DNA from: Arthrobacter sp. StoSoilB20
Lineage (GTDB): Bacteria; Actinomycetota; Actinomycetes; Actinomycetales; Micrococcaceae
Direction: 5' to 3'
Assembly: GCF_019977295.1 (NCBI RefSeq)
Contig: NZ_AP024651.1
Coordinates: 1,488,001 to 1,552,000 of the forward strand
Length of the DNA: 64,000 bases
Shown here one piece after another: positions 45,689-54,393 of this stretch. The position numbers and the translations under genes were made by a program. Each line of letters opens with the position of its first letter. Positions within the stretch are counted from its first letter, which is position 1. Under the pieces are notes generated by a model, which was given only the letters and a program-made list of their open reading frames with translations, made no database searches and was not told the origin of the DNA.

Positions 45689-46656
45689 TGGGCACCACCA
45701 CGGGGCGCCGGGCTTGGGACAGCGCCGGAGACCCGGCTCCGGTCCGGCGGTGCCAGCCATTCCTGCCCTTGGCCCAGGTCCACCACGCTGTCCAGCATGT
45801 CCCCACCAGGCAGGGCCACAGCCTCGAGCTGGGTTGGAGCGGTGAGGAACCACGCTTCGTAATGGTCATCCAGGACTCCGTGGGCTTGGGGCAACCAGGC
45901 GGTGAACACCGGATTGCTCTCCACCTGCAGGCTTTTCAAGGGTTCGACGCCGGGCGCGTCACCGAGGACGAGCCGCGCCTTGGCTTGGGCACCGAGGGCT
46001 ATGTCCCCGGTGGCTTCGAAGTAGATGTCCGATTTCCAGAGCATGTTCCGGAAGACGCAGTAGTTGGAGGCGGCCAGTTTGAGGGGCAGGTTGAGGGGAT
46101 CGGGGCGTTGGATCTCGATGTAGCAACCCAATTGGCCGTCCTTGTCGTATTGGGCTGAGACGGTGGAGTCCGTGACCACAAAGTCCAGGTTGGCCTGGTG
46201 CTTGGGCATGCCCCATATTCCCTTGCCGCCCTTGACCGAGACTTCGGAGCTGACGGGCAGGTCCACCACGAACTGGCCCAGTTTGAAGGTCTTTTGGAAG
46301 AGGAGGGGAAGGATGGGTGGGGCGGGCCTGCTTCCGTGGGTGATCGCTATGGCGAGGGAGTACTCGATGTACTTGCCGATGTCGGTGGATTTGTAGTTGA
46401 CCACCGTCACCACCAGCAGCCCCTTGCCGCCAAGGATGAAGGGCCGCATTTCCGAACCGGGAAGTGCGGCTGCGGCGGCCCGTTTGTTGATGGGAAATGC
46501 GGCCATCAGCACTGGTGAGTCATCGGAATTGACGGGCATGACGTACTTGATTCCGTCGGCGAAAGCGTGCTGCCCACGCAGCCGTTCCTGCCTGCGCGGC
46601 ACAGGTGATGGGAGGAGTTTGAGCAGGGGGACGGCAAGTTCGGTGAGGTTTTTCAT
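45685..46656 (-). CDS. Acetoacetate-decarboxylase-fold protein
   Basis: Protein of 323 residues of the ADC superfamily. The segment GGKGIWGMPKHQANLDF near residue 150 aligns with the ADC active-site motif GYPKK. The Lys equivalent to the Schiff-base Lys115 of Clostridium ADC is present, and the neighbouring Lys116 is His here. Other family features are MRPFILGGKGLLVVTVVNYK and IEYSLAIAITHG. Loss of the second Lys makes true acetoacetate decarboxylation uncertain, and superfamily members include dehydratases and aldolases. It is coupled by 4-bp overlaps on both sides (ATGA upstream, GTGA downstream). Confidence 0.82.
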   Translation of the reverse strand: MKNLTELAVPLLKLLPSPVPRRQERLRGQHAFADGIKYVMPVNSDDSPVLMAAFPINKRAAAAALPGSEMRPFILGGKGLLVVTVVNYKSTDIGKYIEYSLAIAITHGSRPAPPILPLLFQKTFKLGQFVVDLPVSSEVSVKGGKGIWGMPKHQANLDFVVTDSTVSAQYDKDGQLGCYIEIQRPDPLNLPLKLAASNYCVFRNMLWKSDIYFEATGDIALGAQAKARLVLGDAPGVEPLKSLQVESNPVFTAWLPQAHGVLDDHYEAWFLTAPTQLEAVALPGGDMLDSVVDLGQGQEWLAPPDRSRVSGAVPSPAPRGGAQ

Positions 46657-47726
46657 GGCTTCGACTCCGGGGCTGTGGTCGATGGGGAGTTTCGGTTCAA
46701 CTCATCGACAATGATGGGGAAGGTGTCCTGCCAGGCGTGCTCGCCGAAGAAGACGTCAAGGTGGCCGTAGCCGGGAATGAGGTGGAGCGAGTCCTTCCCT
46801 GGGCGGTGTTTTTGGAAGAATTCGTAGGTGCGTTGCTGGCTTTCAGGCAGGAAGCACCGGTTGTCCAGACCGGCAATGAAGGCGAACCGCGCATCGGTCT
46901 GCGGGGCTTCGGCCACCAGGTTCTGAGGTAGCTCCGGGTGGTTTCCGGCGGCCACCAGGTGCCCGGCCTTGATGCTGCGGCCCATCTCCTCGAAGAAAGT
47001 TACTGGTACTTCGGCGAACTCACCGCTGAGCCATCGGTGGGTGGCGTCGTCGAGGTTCTCATGGGACCAGAGGGCGGGACGGCCGCTGCCGTAGGTGAAG
47101 CTGACCATTTTGCAGACGGTGTTGTCGCATTCATGATGGGTGGCTTTAACCAGGCCCCGGATGGCGCGGGTGAAGTAGCCCTGGGACTTGTAGCCCCACG
47201 CCGGCGACAGGTATGGGGTGAAGGCTTTGACCACTGGCGTGAGGTAGTCGATTTTCAGTCGTGAGAACGCCGGGACCACGGGGTGCAGGGACACTGCGTT
47301 GGACACGATGGTGTCCACTTGGGGCAGCAGTCCCGCCACTGCCGACATAGTGAATGACGTGGAGCCCTGGCAGTGGATGACGGCTTTCAGGCTTTCGGCT
47401 CCGGTGGCGTTCAGGACGTGTTCGACGGCGGCGGGATGGTCGTGCACGGCCGCGTCGGCGAGCGTCCAGGACAGGGGGTCAAGGTCGATGGATGCACGCC
47501 AGTTCAGCATCCAAACGTCCCATCCGTCGTAGAGGAGCACGTCGACGATGGTGGTGCGGACCGGTGGCCTGAACAGTTCGGCCCGGACGCCGGAGCCGTG
47601 AACCAGGATCACCGGCCCTTTGACGGCCTCAACAGGGGAGGTGACGTGGACCAGGCTCAAGGGTGTGTTGTCGCGGGCACGGATCGGGATGACCTCTGTC
47701 CTGTGCTCGGCACGGGTGGTGATCAT
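46653..47726 (-). CDS. Alpha/beta hydrolase with Cys nucleophile position
   Basis: Protein of 357 residues. VILVHGSGVRAELFRP is the oxyanion region near residue 38. The nucleophile elbow reads VIHCQGSTSFTMS (about residue 117), with Cys where lipases have Ser, as in polyhydroxyalkanoate synthases (GxCxG). The acid is probably in AGLDNRCFLPES (about 287) and the His in PGYGHLDVFFGE (about 319). The start ATG 47726 has GGAAGGGA upstream and forms an ATGA overlap with the metallophosphoesterase stop. Homologous domains are sometimes fused to GMC oxidoreductases, which fits this operon. An acyltransferase or esterase role is inferred. Confidence 0.84.
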   Translation of the reverse strand: MITTRAEHRTEVIPIRARDNTPLSLVHVTSPVEAVKGPVILVHGSGVRAELFRPPVRTTIVDVLLYDGWDVWMLNWRASIDLDPLSWTLADAAVHDHPAAVEHVLNATGAESLKAVIHCQGSTSFTMSAVAGLLPQVDTIVSNAVSLHPVVPAFSRLKIDYLTPVVKAFTPYLSPAWGYKSQGYFTRAIRGLVKATHHECDNTVCKMVSFTYGSGRPALWSHENLDDATHRWLSGEFAEVPVTFFEEMGRSIKAGHLVAAGNHPELPQNLVAEAPQTDARFAFIAGLDNRCFLPESQQRTYEFFQKHRPGKDSLHLIPGYGHLDVFFGEHAWQDTFPIIVDELNRNSPSTTAPESKP

Positions 47727-49771
47727 GGGGTGCTTCCCTTCCATGCGATGGTGATGGGTTCTTCAAGCAGCCGCACGGCAGGCAAACCGGCCACCGGTAC
47801 CGGCCGCGCGCCGTCGTCGTTCGTTGCCAATTTCCAATCGCGGCAGACGGTGTCCACCATCAACGGGTAGACGGTGAGGTTGGCGTCGGAGGAGAGATGG
47901 ATGCGGAGGAAACCCTTGTGGTCTTCGATCGCCTGGCCCGACATCTTCCACGTGGCCACTTCGCCACTGGGCGTCGCCAGGATGTACAGGGCAAAGGCCT
48001 CGCTGCCCAGCGCCCACCCGCCCAGATGTACCAGGGCAAGCACCAGGAGCAGGATCACGACGTCCGGCCAACTCTCCGGCCAGGGAATCAGGATCACGAC
48101 GGCGGTACTCACCGCGAGCGCGGACAGTTGGTACAGCGCGCCGCGGGCGAAAACGACGATGCCTGCCTGCGCCAGACCCAACGAACGTGTGGACAACGAG
48201 GCAACTGCCAGGAGGAGCGGCACTGCAAGGATCAGGACAATGACAAGTACCGGGGTGTCTCCGCGGGCCAGGCTGCGCAGGCTGTCCACAAAGGCCTCAC
48301 CGCGAAAGGCACTGAAGACCGTCCACAACGTCAGGGCGGCCACCACGTGCATGATGCCCAGCGAGAGCCCGAAACCGGGGTTGCGGATGGGGAGCCAGAA
48401 CTGCGAGAAGGGGTTGGCCAGTTGCGGGCCGAGCAGGCGGGAGTGTCCTTGGCCGGGGAACGTGGTGGGCATGCGGGTGAAGACGCGGCCGGTGTTTGGC
48501 TGTTCTGTGCCCGTCTGCTGTGTTGTTGTCTGCTGTGTGTGCCGCAGGCTGGACGATTCACCGGGAGCGGCCGACGCGGCAGGCAAGGTGAGATGTTCGG
48601 GCAGTCCGTGGGTATCGGAGAGGTAGGCGCCGCCCAGGCCGCAAGTGATCATCTGGGTCCTGCCCGGATCCGGGGTCTGGTGCTGGGTGCCGGAGGTTTC
48701 CGGAGAAGGGGAGTCCTCGTAGCGGGAATAGTGGTGGAGGTCGCCGGTGAGCCAGAGCCTGACGCTGGCACCGGTGGCGTCGAACAGGCCCGTTCCAGGG
48801 TTGAAGCGCCGGCGCAGGTAGTCCTGCTCGAAGAAGTTCACCTGGCGGAAGTCACCCCACCCGGGTTGCGGGGCGTCAACCCAGAACGGAGCGGCGACGC
48901 AGAGGATGATCGCATCGCCGGGCTGCAGTTGCACAGTGACGTTCCGGTAGAAGTAGTCCAGTTGTGGCTCGTCGATGTATTGCCCCAGTTGGCTGTCCAG
49001 GCCAAGCAACCACCAGCCGGGGGTGCCGTTCCTGCCCGGACCGGGAGGGGTTCCGGTCAGGCGGAGGGCGAAGTAGCTGCGGGTTTGGATGGTCCGCCAG
49101 CCCCCGATGCTCCGCTGCCTGGTGAACACTCGGATGAACGAGGTGAGGCCGTCGTACCAATCATGGTTGCCGGGAAGCGCCAGCATGACCGGAGACGCGT
49201 TGGGTGGCCCGCTGTGCGCGTAATCGACGTGTTTTAGGGCGCTGAGCGGGCCTCGCAACGCGGGTGGGAAGGCCGCCCGGTACGGACCCACCATCCGGTT
49301 CTCGTACGCTGCCGGGGATGCGACCGGGTAAACCTCGTCTCCGCCCAGGACCAGGACCCTTCCACGGGGAAGTTCATGCCCGTCCACCGTCAGCGTGTCC
49401 TGGGCCAGCAAGGACGCCACTGTGTACGTGGCGTCGAAGCCGTCGCCGAGGTCGGCCGCGAAGTCGAGCCACATCTCCGTCGCCCCCGCAGCGGCGGCCC
49501 GCCCATCCCGGAGATCGCCAGGGGAGGGAAGTCCGCGGCTGCTGACGGCGGGCTGGGCTGGTTGGCCCGGGAGGGGAATTTTGTCCAAGCTCAGGGAATC
49601 CGAGGGGAAGCTGCCCTCAAGCTCGCGCTTATCGCCGAAATCGGCAAAGACCGTGGCCGCTGCGACCTTCAACGCAGTCCTGGCCAAGGACATCGGCGAG
49701 AGCCAACGAACCGCAGGCTGGGGTGTGAACCCCAGTACGGCATGGTGTTTTGCGAGCTCCCGGCTTTTCAT
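47723..49771 (-). CDS. Metallophosphoesterase with C-terminal membrane segments
   Basis: Protein of 682 residues. Calcineurin-like phosphoesterase motifs are VLVLGGDEVYP (about 138), MLALPGNHDWYDGL (about 202), LWLTGDLHHYSRYED (about 342). The first motif has GGDEVY in place of the usual GDxxD-type pattern. Three to four hydrophobic helices follow at about 477-595, then a soluble tail of about 85 residues (SGEVATWKMSGQAIEDHKGF). A Gln/Thr-rich linker lies near 430. It starts at ATG 49771, overlapping the GMC stop. It may dephosphorylate a lipid-linked substrate at the membrane, an inference from the neighbours. Confidence 0.85.
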   Translation of the reverse strand: MKSRELAKHHAVLGFTPQPAVRWLSPMSLARTALKVAAATVFADFGDKRELEGSFPSDSLSLDKIPLPGQPAQPAVSSRGLPSPGDLRDGRAAAAGATEMWLDFAADLGDGFDATYTVASLLAQDTLTVDGHELPRGRVLVLGGDEVYPVASPAAYENRMVGPYRAAFPPALRGPLSALKHVDYAHSGPPNASPVMLALPGNHDWYDGLTSFIRVFTRQRSIGGWRTIQTRSYFALRLTGTPPGPGRNGTPGWWLLGLDSQLGQYIDEPQLDYFYRNVTVQLQPGDAIILCVAAPFWVDAPQPGWGDFRQVNFFEQDYLRRRFNPGTGLFDATGASVRLWLTGDLHHYSRYEDSPSPETSGTQHQTPDPGRTQMITCGLGGAYLSDTHGLPEHLTLPAASAAPGESSSLRHTQQTTTQQTGTEQPNTGRVFTRMPTTFPGQGHSRLLGPQLANPFSQFWLPIRNPGFGLSLGIMHVVAALTLWTVFSAFRGEAFVDSLRSLARGDTPVLVIVLILAVPLLLAVASLSTRSLGLAQAGIVVFARGALYQLSALAVSTAVVILIPWPESWPDVVILLLVLALVHLGGWALGSEAFALYILATPSGEVATWKMSGQAIEDHKGFLRIHLSSDANLTVYPLMVDTVCRDWKLATNDDGARPVPVAGLPAVRLLEEPITIAWKGSTP

Positions 49772-52533
49772 CGCTTTGACGTGAACGGGAAGGGGACGCC
49801 TCTGGGACGCCGCCCGTAGACCTGCCAGAGTTCGCCGGCAAACAGCTTCCCGAACGTCACCAAGCCTGCCGCCGGGGCCGGTCCTTCGGCGCGGAACGTG
49901 GTGAGTTGCTTGGCGAAGTCGAGGGGCCGGATGTAGAGGATGCCGGCCCCGACGACGCCTGCTTGGGCGGCGCCGCCTGCAGTTGGCTGTGCGGCGTCCG
50001 GTGGCAGGGCATCCTGCGTCCCTGGATCTGGTGGCACAGCGTCTGGTGGCGCTGCATCTGGTGGCACAGCATCCGGTGGCACGTGGCCACGCAGGATGGT
50101 GGCATACAGGGTGGTGGTGTCCGCCCAGAGGTCGAATCCTGCCTCGTTGCGGATCAATTTGTGACCGGTGAACGTGAAGGGTGTTCCGCCCGGGTCCCGC
50201 AGCCACAAACGGTAGAGCATGCGCCTTGCTGGTGCAGCGGCGTCGGCGGTGTCCTGGACAAACAGATTGAACCAGCCCCGTTCCACCGGCATCCGGCCAC
50301 CGAAGTAGTCCGCCAGCACGTAGCCTTCAGCTCTGGCCGGATGGTTCGGGTCGGAGGCGAACGCCTCGATGTCCTCGGCGATGATGGTCAGCTCGAACAT
50401 GATCTTCCTGCTCCGGTCCCTGCCCAGGCTCCGCCCCTTCTCCGGATCGGCGATGCCCGGACTGAACCAGCCGTGCATTTGTTCGGTGAACCGGACGGAG
50501 GTGGCCTCTTTGCCGCTTACGCCTGCAGCGCCGGGCCTGCCCAGTCCGCGGCTGCGCACCTGGGAAGCCTGGGGCACCTCAGAGACTGCGCTCGCAGGCT
50601 TTTCCTCAGGTGCGGTCTTGCCTTTGGTGGCATCCGGCGCCAACGCACGCGGAGCGGACGCGGCGACGTCGACGACGGCGCCGGCCGCCTCCTGCTGGAC
50701 GGCCACCTTTTCGCCGGACCCGCCGGAGCCCGCGGCATCTGCCGGGCGGATGCCCCGGCCACCAGGTTCCTCTGCGTTCCCGATGATGTGGGCGCAGGTG
50801 CGCTCCGCGAACGCTGCAATGGTCAGGGACGGGTTGGCACCCACAGGGCCCGGCATCGCGGCGCCGTCCACCACGAACAATCCGGGATAGCCGAAGACCT
50901 CGCCGTAGGAATCACAGACTGCTTCGCCCGGATGCCTCCCGGAGGGGGCTCCTCCGATCGGGTGCACCGTGATGACACGCTTGGCCCACCAGAGGGGGTT
51001 GTCGATGAAGTCCCCGTCCAGGTCTTTGGAAATGGACTCCATGGTTTCGCGGACGCGGCCGAAGTACTCCTTGGAGGTTGCCATGGTCCAGGCGATGGCC
51101 AGCCTCCCGTCGCGGAGGGTCATGACACCGTCGGGGACGTCCCTGCCCATCCCCAGCATGGGCACCGAACTGGAGGACAAACGGCCATCGCCCAACGCTG
51201 CGGCGAGGTCGGCGGAGACGTTGGACCGGCCGGCGTCGAACAGCCTGTCCTTGAAGAGCTGCCCGGCCACTTTGGCAGTCCGTTTGATGGTGGTGCCCAG
51301 TTGCGCTGTCTCGATGAGCCAGTTCATGAAGGCCGGATACCCCGCGTCCTCCACGTAATAACCGCGGCCATCGCCGTCGTCGTCGTGTGAATCGGGGACC
51401 CTGATGGCTGTGGTGATCACCGGGCCCCGGCTGCCGGCCAGGTTCCGGACGCCGGGCCGTGAGCCGTTGGCCGGGGGCGTCTTCGCACCCATGATGAACG
51501 TCAGGAGGTCGCCGTTGCCGCTGAAACGGGTGCCAAGGGCGTCGCTCAGCGCAGGGAGGGAACCGCGGTTTCGGAGCAGGAGGAAGTTGGTGCCGAATGT
51601 GCCGGCACCGAGGATGAGCCGGCGGCAATGGATGATGCGTTCGGTGAGAAGTTCGCCGTGATGATCCGGATGATGCACCACATAGCGGATCTCGTATCCG
51701 CCACCCGGCGACCCGGGGTTCAAGGGCCGGATGCCACGGACGTCATGGAACGTTCTGACATCGGCTCCCTTGAAGGCGGCCGCTGAGATGTAGTTGTGGT
51801 CCAGGGTGTTCTTGGCGCCGGCATTGCACCCGATGTCGCACTCACCGCTGAGCGTGCAGGTGGTGCGCACCGTGGCAGGACCGTGGATACTGCCGTAGCC
51901 GGGCAGCGGCAGTGCATGGTTGGTTCGCGGTTCGGTCCCTGGTGCTGCCGAGAACGTGACGGCTATGGGAGGCCTGGTGATGGACAGTCCCAGGTTCGAG
52001 GCCGACTTCTCCATGGCCAGGGTCTTCGCGGTGTCCATGTACGGGTAGGGGACGGGCTGGAGCATGGCTTCGGCGGCGTCGTAATAGGGATCGAGGTCTG
52101 CCCGGGTGAAGGGCCAGTTCTCATATCCGCCGCCGGGGATAGGGGATTCGTTGACGAACCACTTTTCGTCCTTGCGCAGGAGGACATTGGCGTAGATGAG
52201 TGAGCCACCGCCCAACCCGCTGGACACCAGCCCCTCAGTGCCGCGGAACGTCCAGGCATCAAAAAGTCCATACAAGCCGCGGTCCGGATCCCAGAAGTTC
52301 CGTCCCATCTCCGACGGCGAACGCGCGAAACTGCCGGGCGGGTACGTTTTGCCGCGTTCCATGAGCACAACGGACTGCCCGGCCTCGGCCAGTCGAAGCG
52401 CCGCAACGGAACCTCCAAAGCCGGAGCCCACCACCACGGCGTCGACCTTTTCGATGCCATCGCGGCGGCGTGCCTGATCAGAAGCGGGCTCAGGTCCCGC
52501 AGCCCCACTGTTCCCGGTCCCCAGACGACCCAT
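49768..52533 (-). CDS. GMC-family (cholesterol-oxidase-like) flavin oxidoreductase with extra C-terminal domain
   Basis: Protein of 921 residues, longer than usual GMC enzymes (500-580). The FAD motif AVVVGSGFGGSVAALRLAEA starts near residue 32. SGLGGGSLIYANVLLR, a Cys cluster SGECDIGCNAGAKN and the catalytic-His region ITVHPIGGAPSGRHPGEA follow, then GPVGANPSLTIAAFAERT near 570. A linker of about 100 residues rich in Ala/Pro/Glu follows (about 590-690). A C-terminal domain of about 220 residues (RKIMFELTIIAEDIEAFASD...) resembles the C-terminal extension of some sterol-oxidase-like proteins. It contains PPDAV pentapeptide repeats. It is the first gene of the operon, with its promoter probably in 52534-52681. 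Substrate likely an alcohol on a sterol or lipid (inference). Confidence 0.87.
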   Translation of the reverse strand: MGRLGTGNSGAAGPEPASDQARRRDGIEKVDAVVVGSGFGGSVAALRLAEAGQSVVLMERGKTYPPGSFARSPSEMGRNFWDPDRGLYGLFDAWTFRGTEGLVSSGLGGGSLIYANVLLRKDEKWFVNESPIPGGGYENWPFTRADLDPYYDAAEAMLQPVPYPYMDTAKTLAMEKSASNLGLSITRPPIAVTFSAAPGTEPRTNHALPLPGYGSIHGPATVRTTCTLSGECDIGCNAGAKNTLDHNYISAAAFKGADVRTFHDVRGIRPLNPGSPGGGYEIRYVVHHPDHHGELLTERIIHCRRLILGAGTFGTNFLLLRNRGSLPALSDALGTRFSGNGDLLTFIMGAKTPPANGSRPGVRNLAGSRGPVITTAIRVPDSHDDDGDGRGYYVEDAGYPAFMNWLIETAQLGTTIKRTAKVAGQLFKDRLFDAGRSNVSADLAAALGDGRLSSSSVPMLGMGRDVPDGVMTLRDGRLAIAWTMATSKEYFGRVRETMESISKDLDGDFIDNPLWWAKRVITVHPIGGAPSGRHPGEAVCDSYGEVFGYPGLFVVDGAAMPGPVGANPSLTIAAFAERTCAHIIGNAEEPGGRGIRPADAAGSGGSGEKVAVQQEAAGAVVDVAASAPRALAPDATKGKTAPEEKPASAVSEVPQASQVRSRGLGRPGAAGVSGKEATSVRFTEQMHGWFSPGIADPEKGRSLGRDRSRKIMFELTIIAEDIEAFASDPNHPARAEGYVLADYFGGRMPVERGWFNLFVQDTADAAAPARRMLYRLWLRDPGGTPFTFTGHKLIRNEAGFDLWADTTTLYATILRGHVPPDAVPPDAAPPDAVPPDPGTQDALPPDAAQPTAGGAAQAGVVGAGILYIRPLDFAKQLTTFRAEGPAPAAGLVTFGKLFAGELWQVYGRRPRGVPFPFTSKR
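50027..50086. repeat. Four in-frame 15-bp repeats (PPDAV/PPDAA) within the GMC gene
   Basis: Units near TCTGGTGGCACAGCA at 50027, 50042, 50057 and 50072. More diverged copies lie at about 49990-50026. Confidence 0.88.
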
Positions 52534-52681
52534 GGCCGTTCCTCTCAGAGGAAAGCTGACTACATAGCTGCAGCTGACGGCGCCGGGCGTGGCCGGGCGA
52601 TGCCTCCGCGGACTATGGGGCTTATGTTCCCACCGGGCAGGTGATCTGTAAATGAGGTGGAGACAGTGGATTCAGCGCGCG

Positions 52682-53113
52682 CTAGGCAATGCGGGTATAG
52701 ATCATGTCAAAGTCGTGTTCCAGCGGCCCGCCGGGGTAGGTCCCGCGTTCCAACCGGGCAGTAATGGTGTTGCCGTCCTTGGAGAAGTGGCCAACGAAGC
52801 GTTGCGGCCAGTCGGGCCCATCCCTGAACAGGGTCCACACGCCGTCCTTGAGCGTCATGTCGTAGATCCTTGCCATGCCCCGGGAGTCAAAGTAATGCTG
52901 TTGGAAGGCTCCATCCGAGCCGGTGGCTCCAATGACGCTGACCGCATTGGGGTACTCCGGCCGCTGGACCGTGGAACGCTGGATGAGGAAGCCGCCGCTT
53001 TCCAACCATTCGAAGGCGGTCCGGCCGGGCACATCCTTGCCCGGAACTGATGTTTCCCACTCGCCGAGGAGGATGTTCAATTGCTCCAACGTAGGTTTGG
53101 GATCCCGTGCCAT
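52682..53113 (-). CDS. DUF1579-like beta-barrel protein
   Basis: Protein of 143 residues made of beta-strand-like segments. LNILLGEWETSVPG at the start, FEWLESGGFLIQRSTV, QHYFDSRGMARIYDMTLKDG and FVGHFSKDGNTITARLE recall DUF1579 and lipocalin-type small proteins that respond to or bind hydrophobic compounds. It is on the same strand as, and upstream of, the GMC operon, with a 148-bp gap. It may be separate or linked. No catalytic residues can be named. Confidence 0.65.
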   Translation of the reverse strand: MARDPKPTLEQLNILLGEWETSVPGKDVPGRTAFEWLESGGFLIQRSTVQRPEYPNAVSVIGATGSDGAFQQHYFDSRGMARIYDMTLKDGVWTLFRDGPDWPQRFVGHFSKDGNTITARLERGTYPGGPLEHDFDMIYTRIA

Positions 53114-53261
53114 GGCCGCCCTCTTTTCGGGTCTTCGCGTTGCTGAACAGCTTCAGGGTATGACTCGTCCCGTTCCGCCGTACAGACCTCCGCGGAGACC
53201 GCCCGGGCCAGGTGCAGGTGGTGCCGTGCAGCGCTGTTCCGGGCTTGGCGCCATAGCGGCA

Positions 53262-53693
53262 TCAGGGCTGGCGGGTGACCCTGCGCGTCTCACGGAACTC
53301 CGCGGGCACCGTGACAGCGCCCTTAGGAACAGCGACGGTAATGCCCCTCGTCGTCACGCTTGTGACGTTCTGACCCCATTGCTTTGCGTACTCGACGACG
53401 GGCCTCGCCGCAGCCCGGTTGCGGACGATTGCTACGAGCGCGACGGTGAGGAACGCAAGGGTCATCAGACCCGGCACCACGATGACGACCACTTGGTTGA
53501 TAAGACCGGTCAGGAACAGCGCGGGGCCGAGGAACCACAGCGCCACCGTGGAGAACATCAAGACGAGAACCAGTTTCTCAGAGCGTGCGTGGACGGCCCG
53601 TGCGTGTGCCAGCTCATCCGGGTAGCGTTCCTTGAAAATACGGGTGACATCGGCGCTGAGCGCATCAGCTACGTCCTTGCTCCGGGCGGTCAT
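53262..53693 (-). CDS. Two-helix membrane protein
   Basis: Protein of 143 residues. An N-terminal soluble helix (SKDVADALSADVTRIFKERY) is followed by hydrophobic helices at about 42-62 and 68-90 and a C-terminal basic region (VTSVTTRGITVAVPKGAVTV). ATG 53693 with TTGGAGAG upstream is preferred. The open frame runs a little further. No family recognised. It is divergent from umuD. Confidence 0.6.
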   Translation of the reverse strand: MTARSKDVADALSADVTRIFKERYPDELAHARAVHARSEKLVLVLMFSTVALWFLGPALFLTGLINQVVVIVVPGLMTLAFLTVALVAIVRNRAAARPVVEYAKQWGQNVTSVTTRGITVAVPKGAVTVPAEFRETRRVTRQP

Positions 53694-53932
53694 GGCTCTC
53701 CAATTCGCGATGCACAGCGCGACTGGGGTACAACATCGCGGCATTGAACCCTGCAGTCGAAGACGGTGGTTTTTTGAGTCTCCTGCCTAGCCTCCGTTGG
53801 CTTGACCTTCCCTAAAGTACCGGTCTTTTGCCAGGACGCGTAAACGGCTGCAACCCCCATTCCGCCGGCCTCCTGCGCCGCGGAAACCAAGGGGGTGACC
53901 ACAATGTCCGTCATCCGCTGTACACTCAAGTA

Positions 53933-53948
53933 TCGAACATATATTCGA
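53933..53948. promoter_or_regulatory. SOS box (LexA operator) upstream of umuD
   Basis: TCGAACATATATTCGA matches the actinobacterial/Gram-positive LexA pattern TCGAAC-N4-GTTCGA with one mismatch. It lies 14 bp before the umuD start and is the exact reverse complement of the site upstream of umuC at 59521-59536. Confidence 0.88.
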
Positions 53949-53961
53949 ATAAAGGTGTGTT

Positions 53962-54393
53962 GTGGGCGTGATAGTCGGCCCCCGCGTGATAGATGCGGGC
54001 TTTTCCCTGATGTCAGTATTGCTGGCGCCTCTCCCGGTGGCGGCCGGTTATCCCTCGCCGGCGCAGGACTATTTTGATGGCCGGATCGATCTCAACGAGC
54101 ACCTCATCAAGGACGTCACCAGCACCTTCGTGGTCCGGGTGACAGGGCAGTCCATGGAAGGTGCAGGGATCAGTGATGGTGACGAGCTGATCGTCAACCG
54201 GGCACTGGAGCCCAGGGATGGGTCCGTCGTCGTCGCTGTCCTCGACGGGGAACTGACCATCAAAAGGCTCCGCGTCACGCCCACGGGAGTGATCCTCCAG
54301 GCCGACAATCCCAAGTACCCGGACATCCGCGTGCCGGCCCTTTCTGAACTCACCATCTGGGGAGTTGCCACCACATGCCTGCACCACATTTGA
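53962..54393 (+). CDS. umuD: UmuD-like S24 autoproteolytic SOS protein
   Basis: Polymerase V accessory protein, activated by RecA-stimulated self-cleavage. It has 143 residues. The predicted cleavage site is Ala28-Gly29 in LPVAAGYPSPAQDYF. The catalytic Ser64 is in RVTGQSMEGAGI and Lys101 in GELTIKRL. The length equals E. coli UmuD within a few residues. The GTG start has AAAGG 6 bp upstream. An SOS box overlaps the promoter. The next gene overlaps it by 19 bp, and the polymerase gene umuC lies 5.2 kb away. Confidence 0.93.
   Translation: MGVIVGPRVIDAGFSLMSVLLAPLPVAAGYPSPAQDYFDGRIDLNEHLIKDVTSTFVVRVTGQSMEGAGISDGDELIVNRALEPRDGSVVVAVLDGELTIKRLRVTPTGVILQADNPKYPDIRVPALSELTIWGVATTCLHHI

Noticed and set aside
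53690..53929. Minus-strand frame of 79 codons whose stop overlaps the start of the membrane gene at 53693 (ATGA)
   Set aside because: The overlap is tempting, but the TTG start lies at the umuD promoter region, there is no Shine-Dalgarno and the second half is not protein-like.
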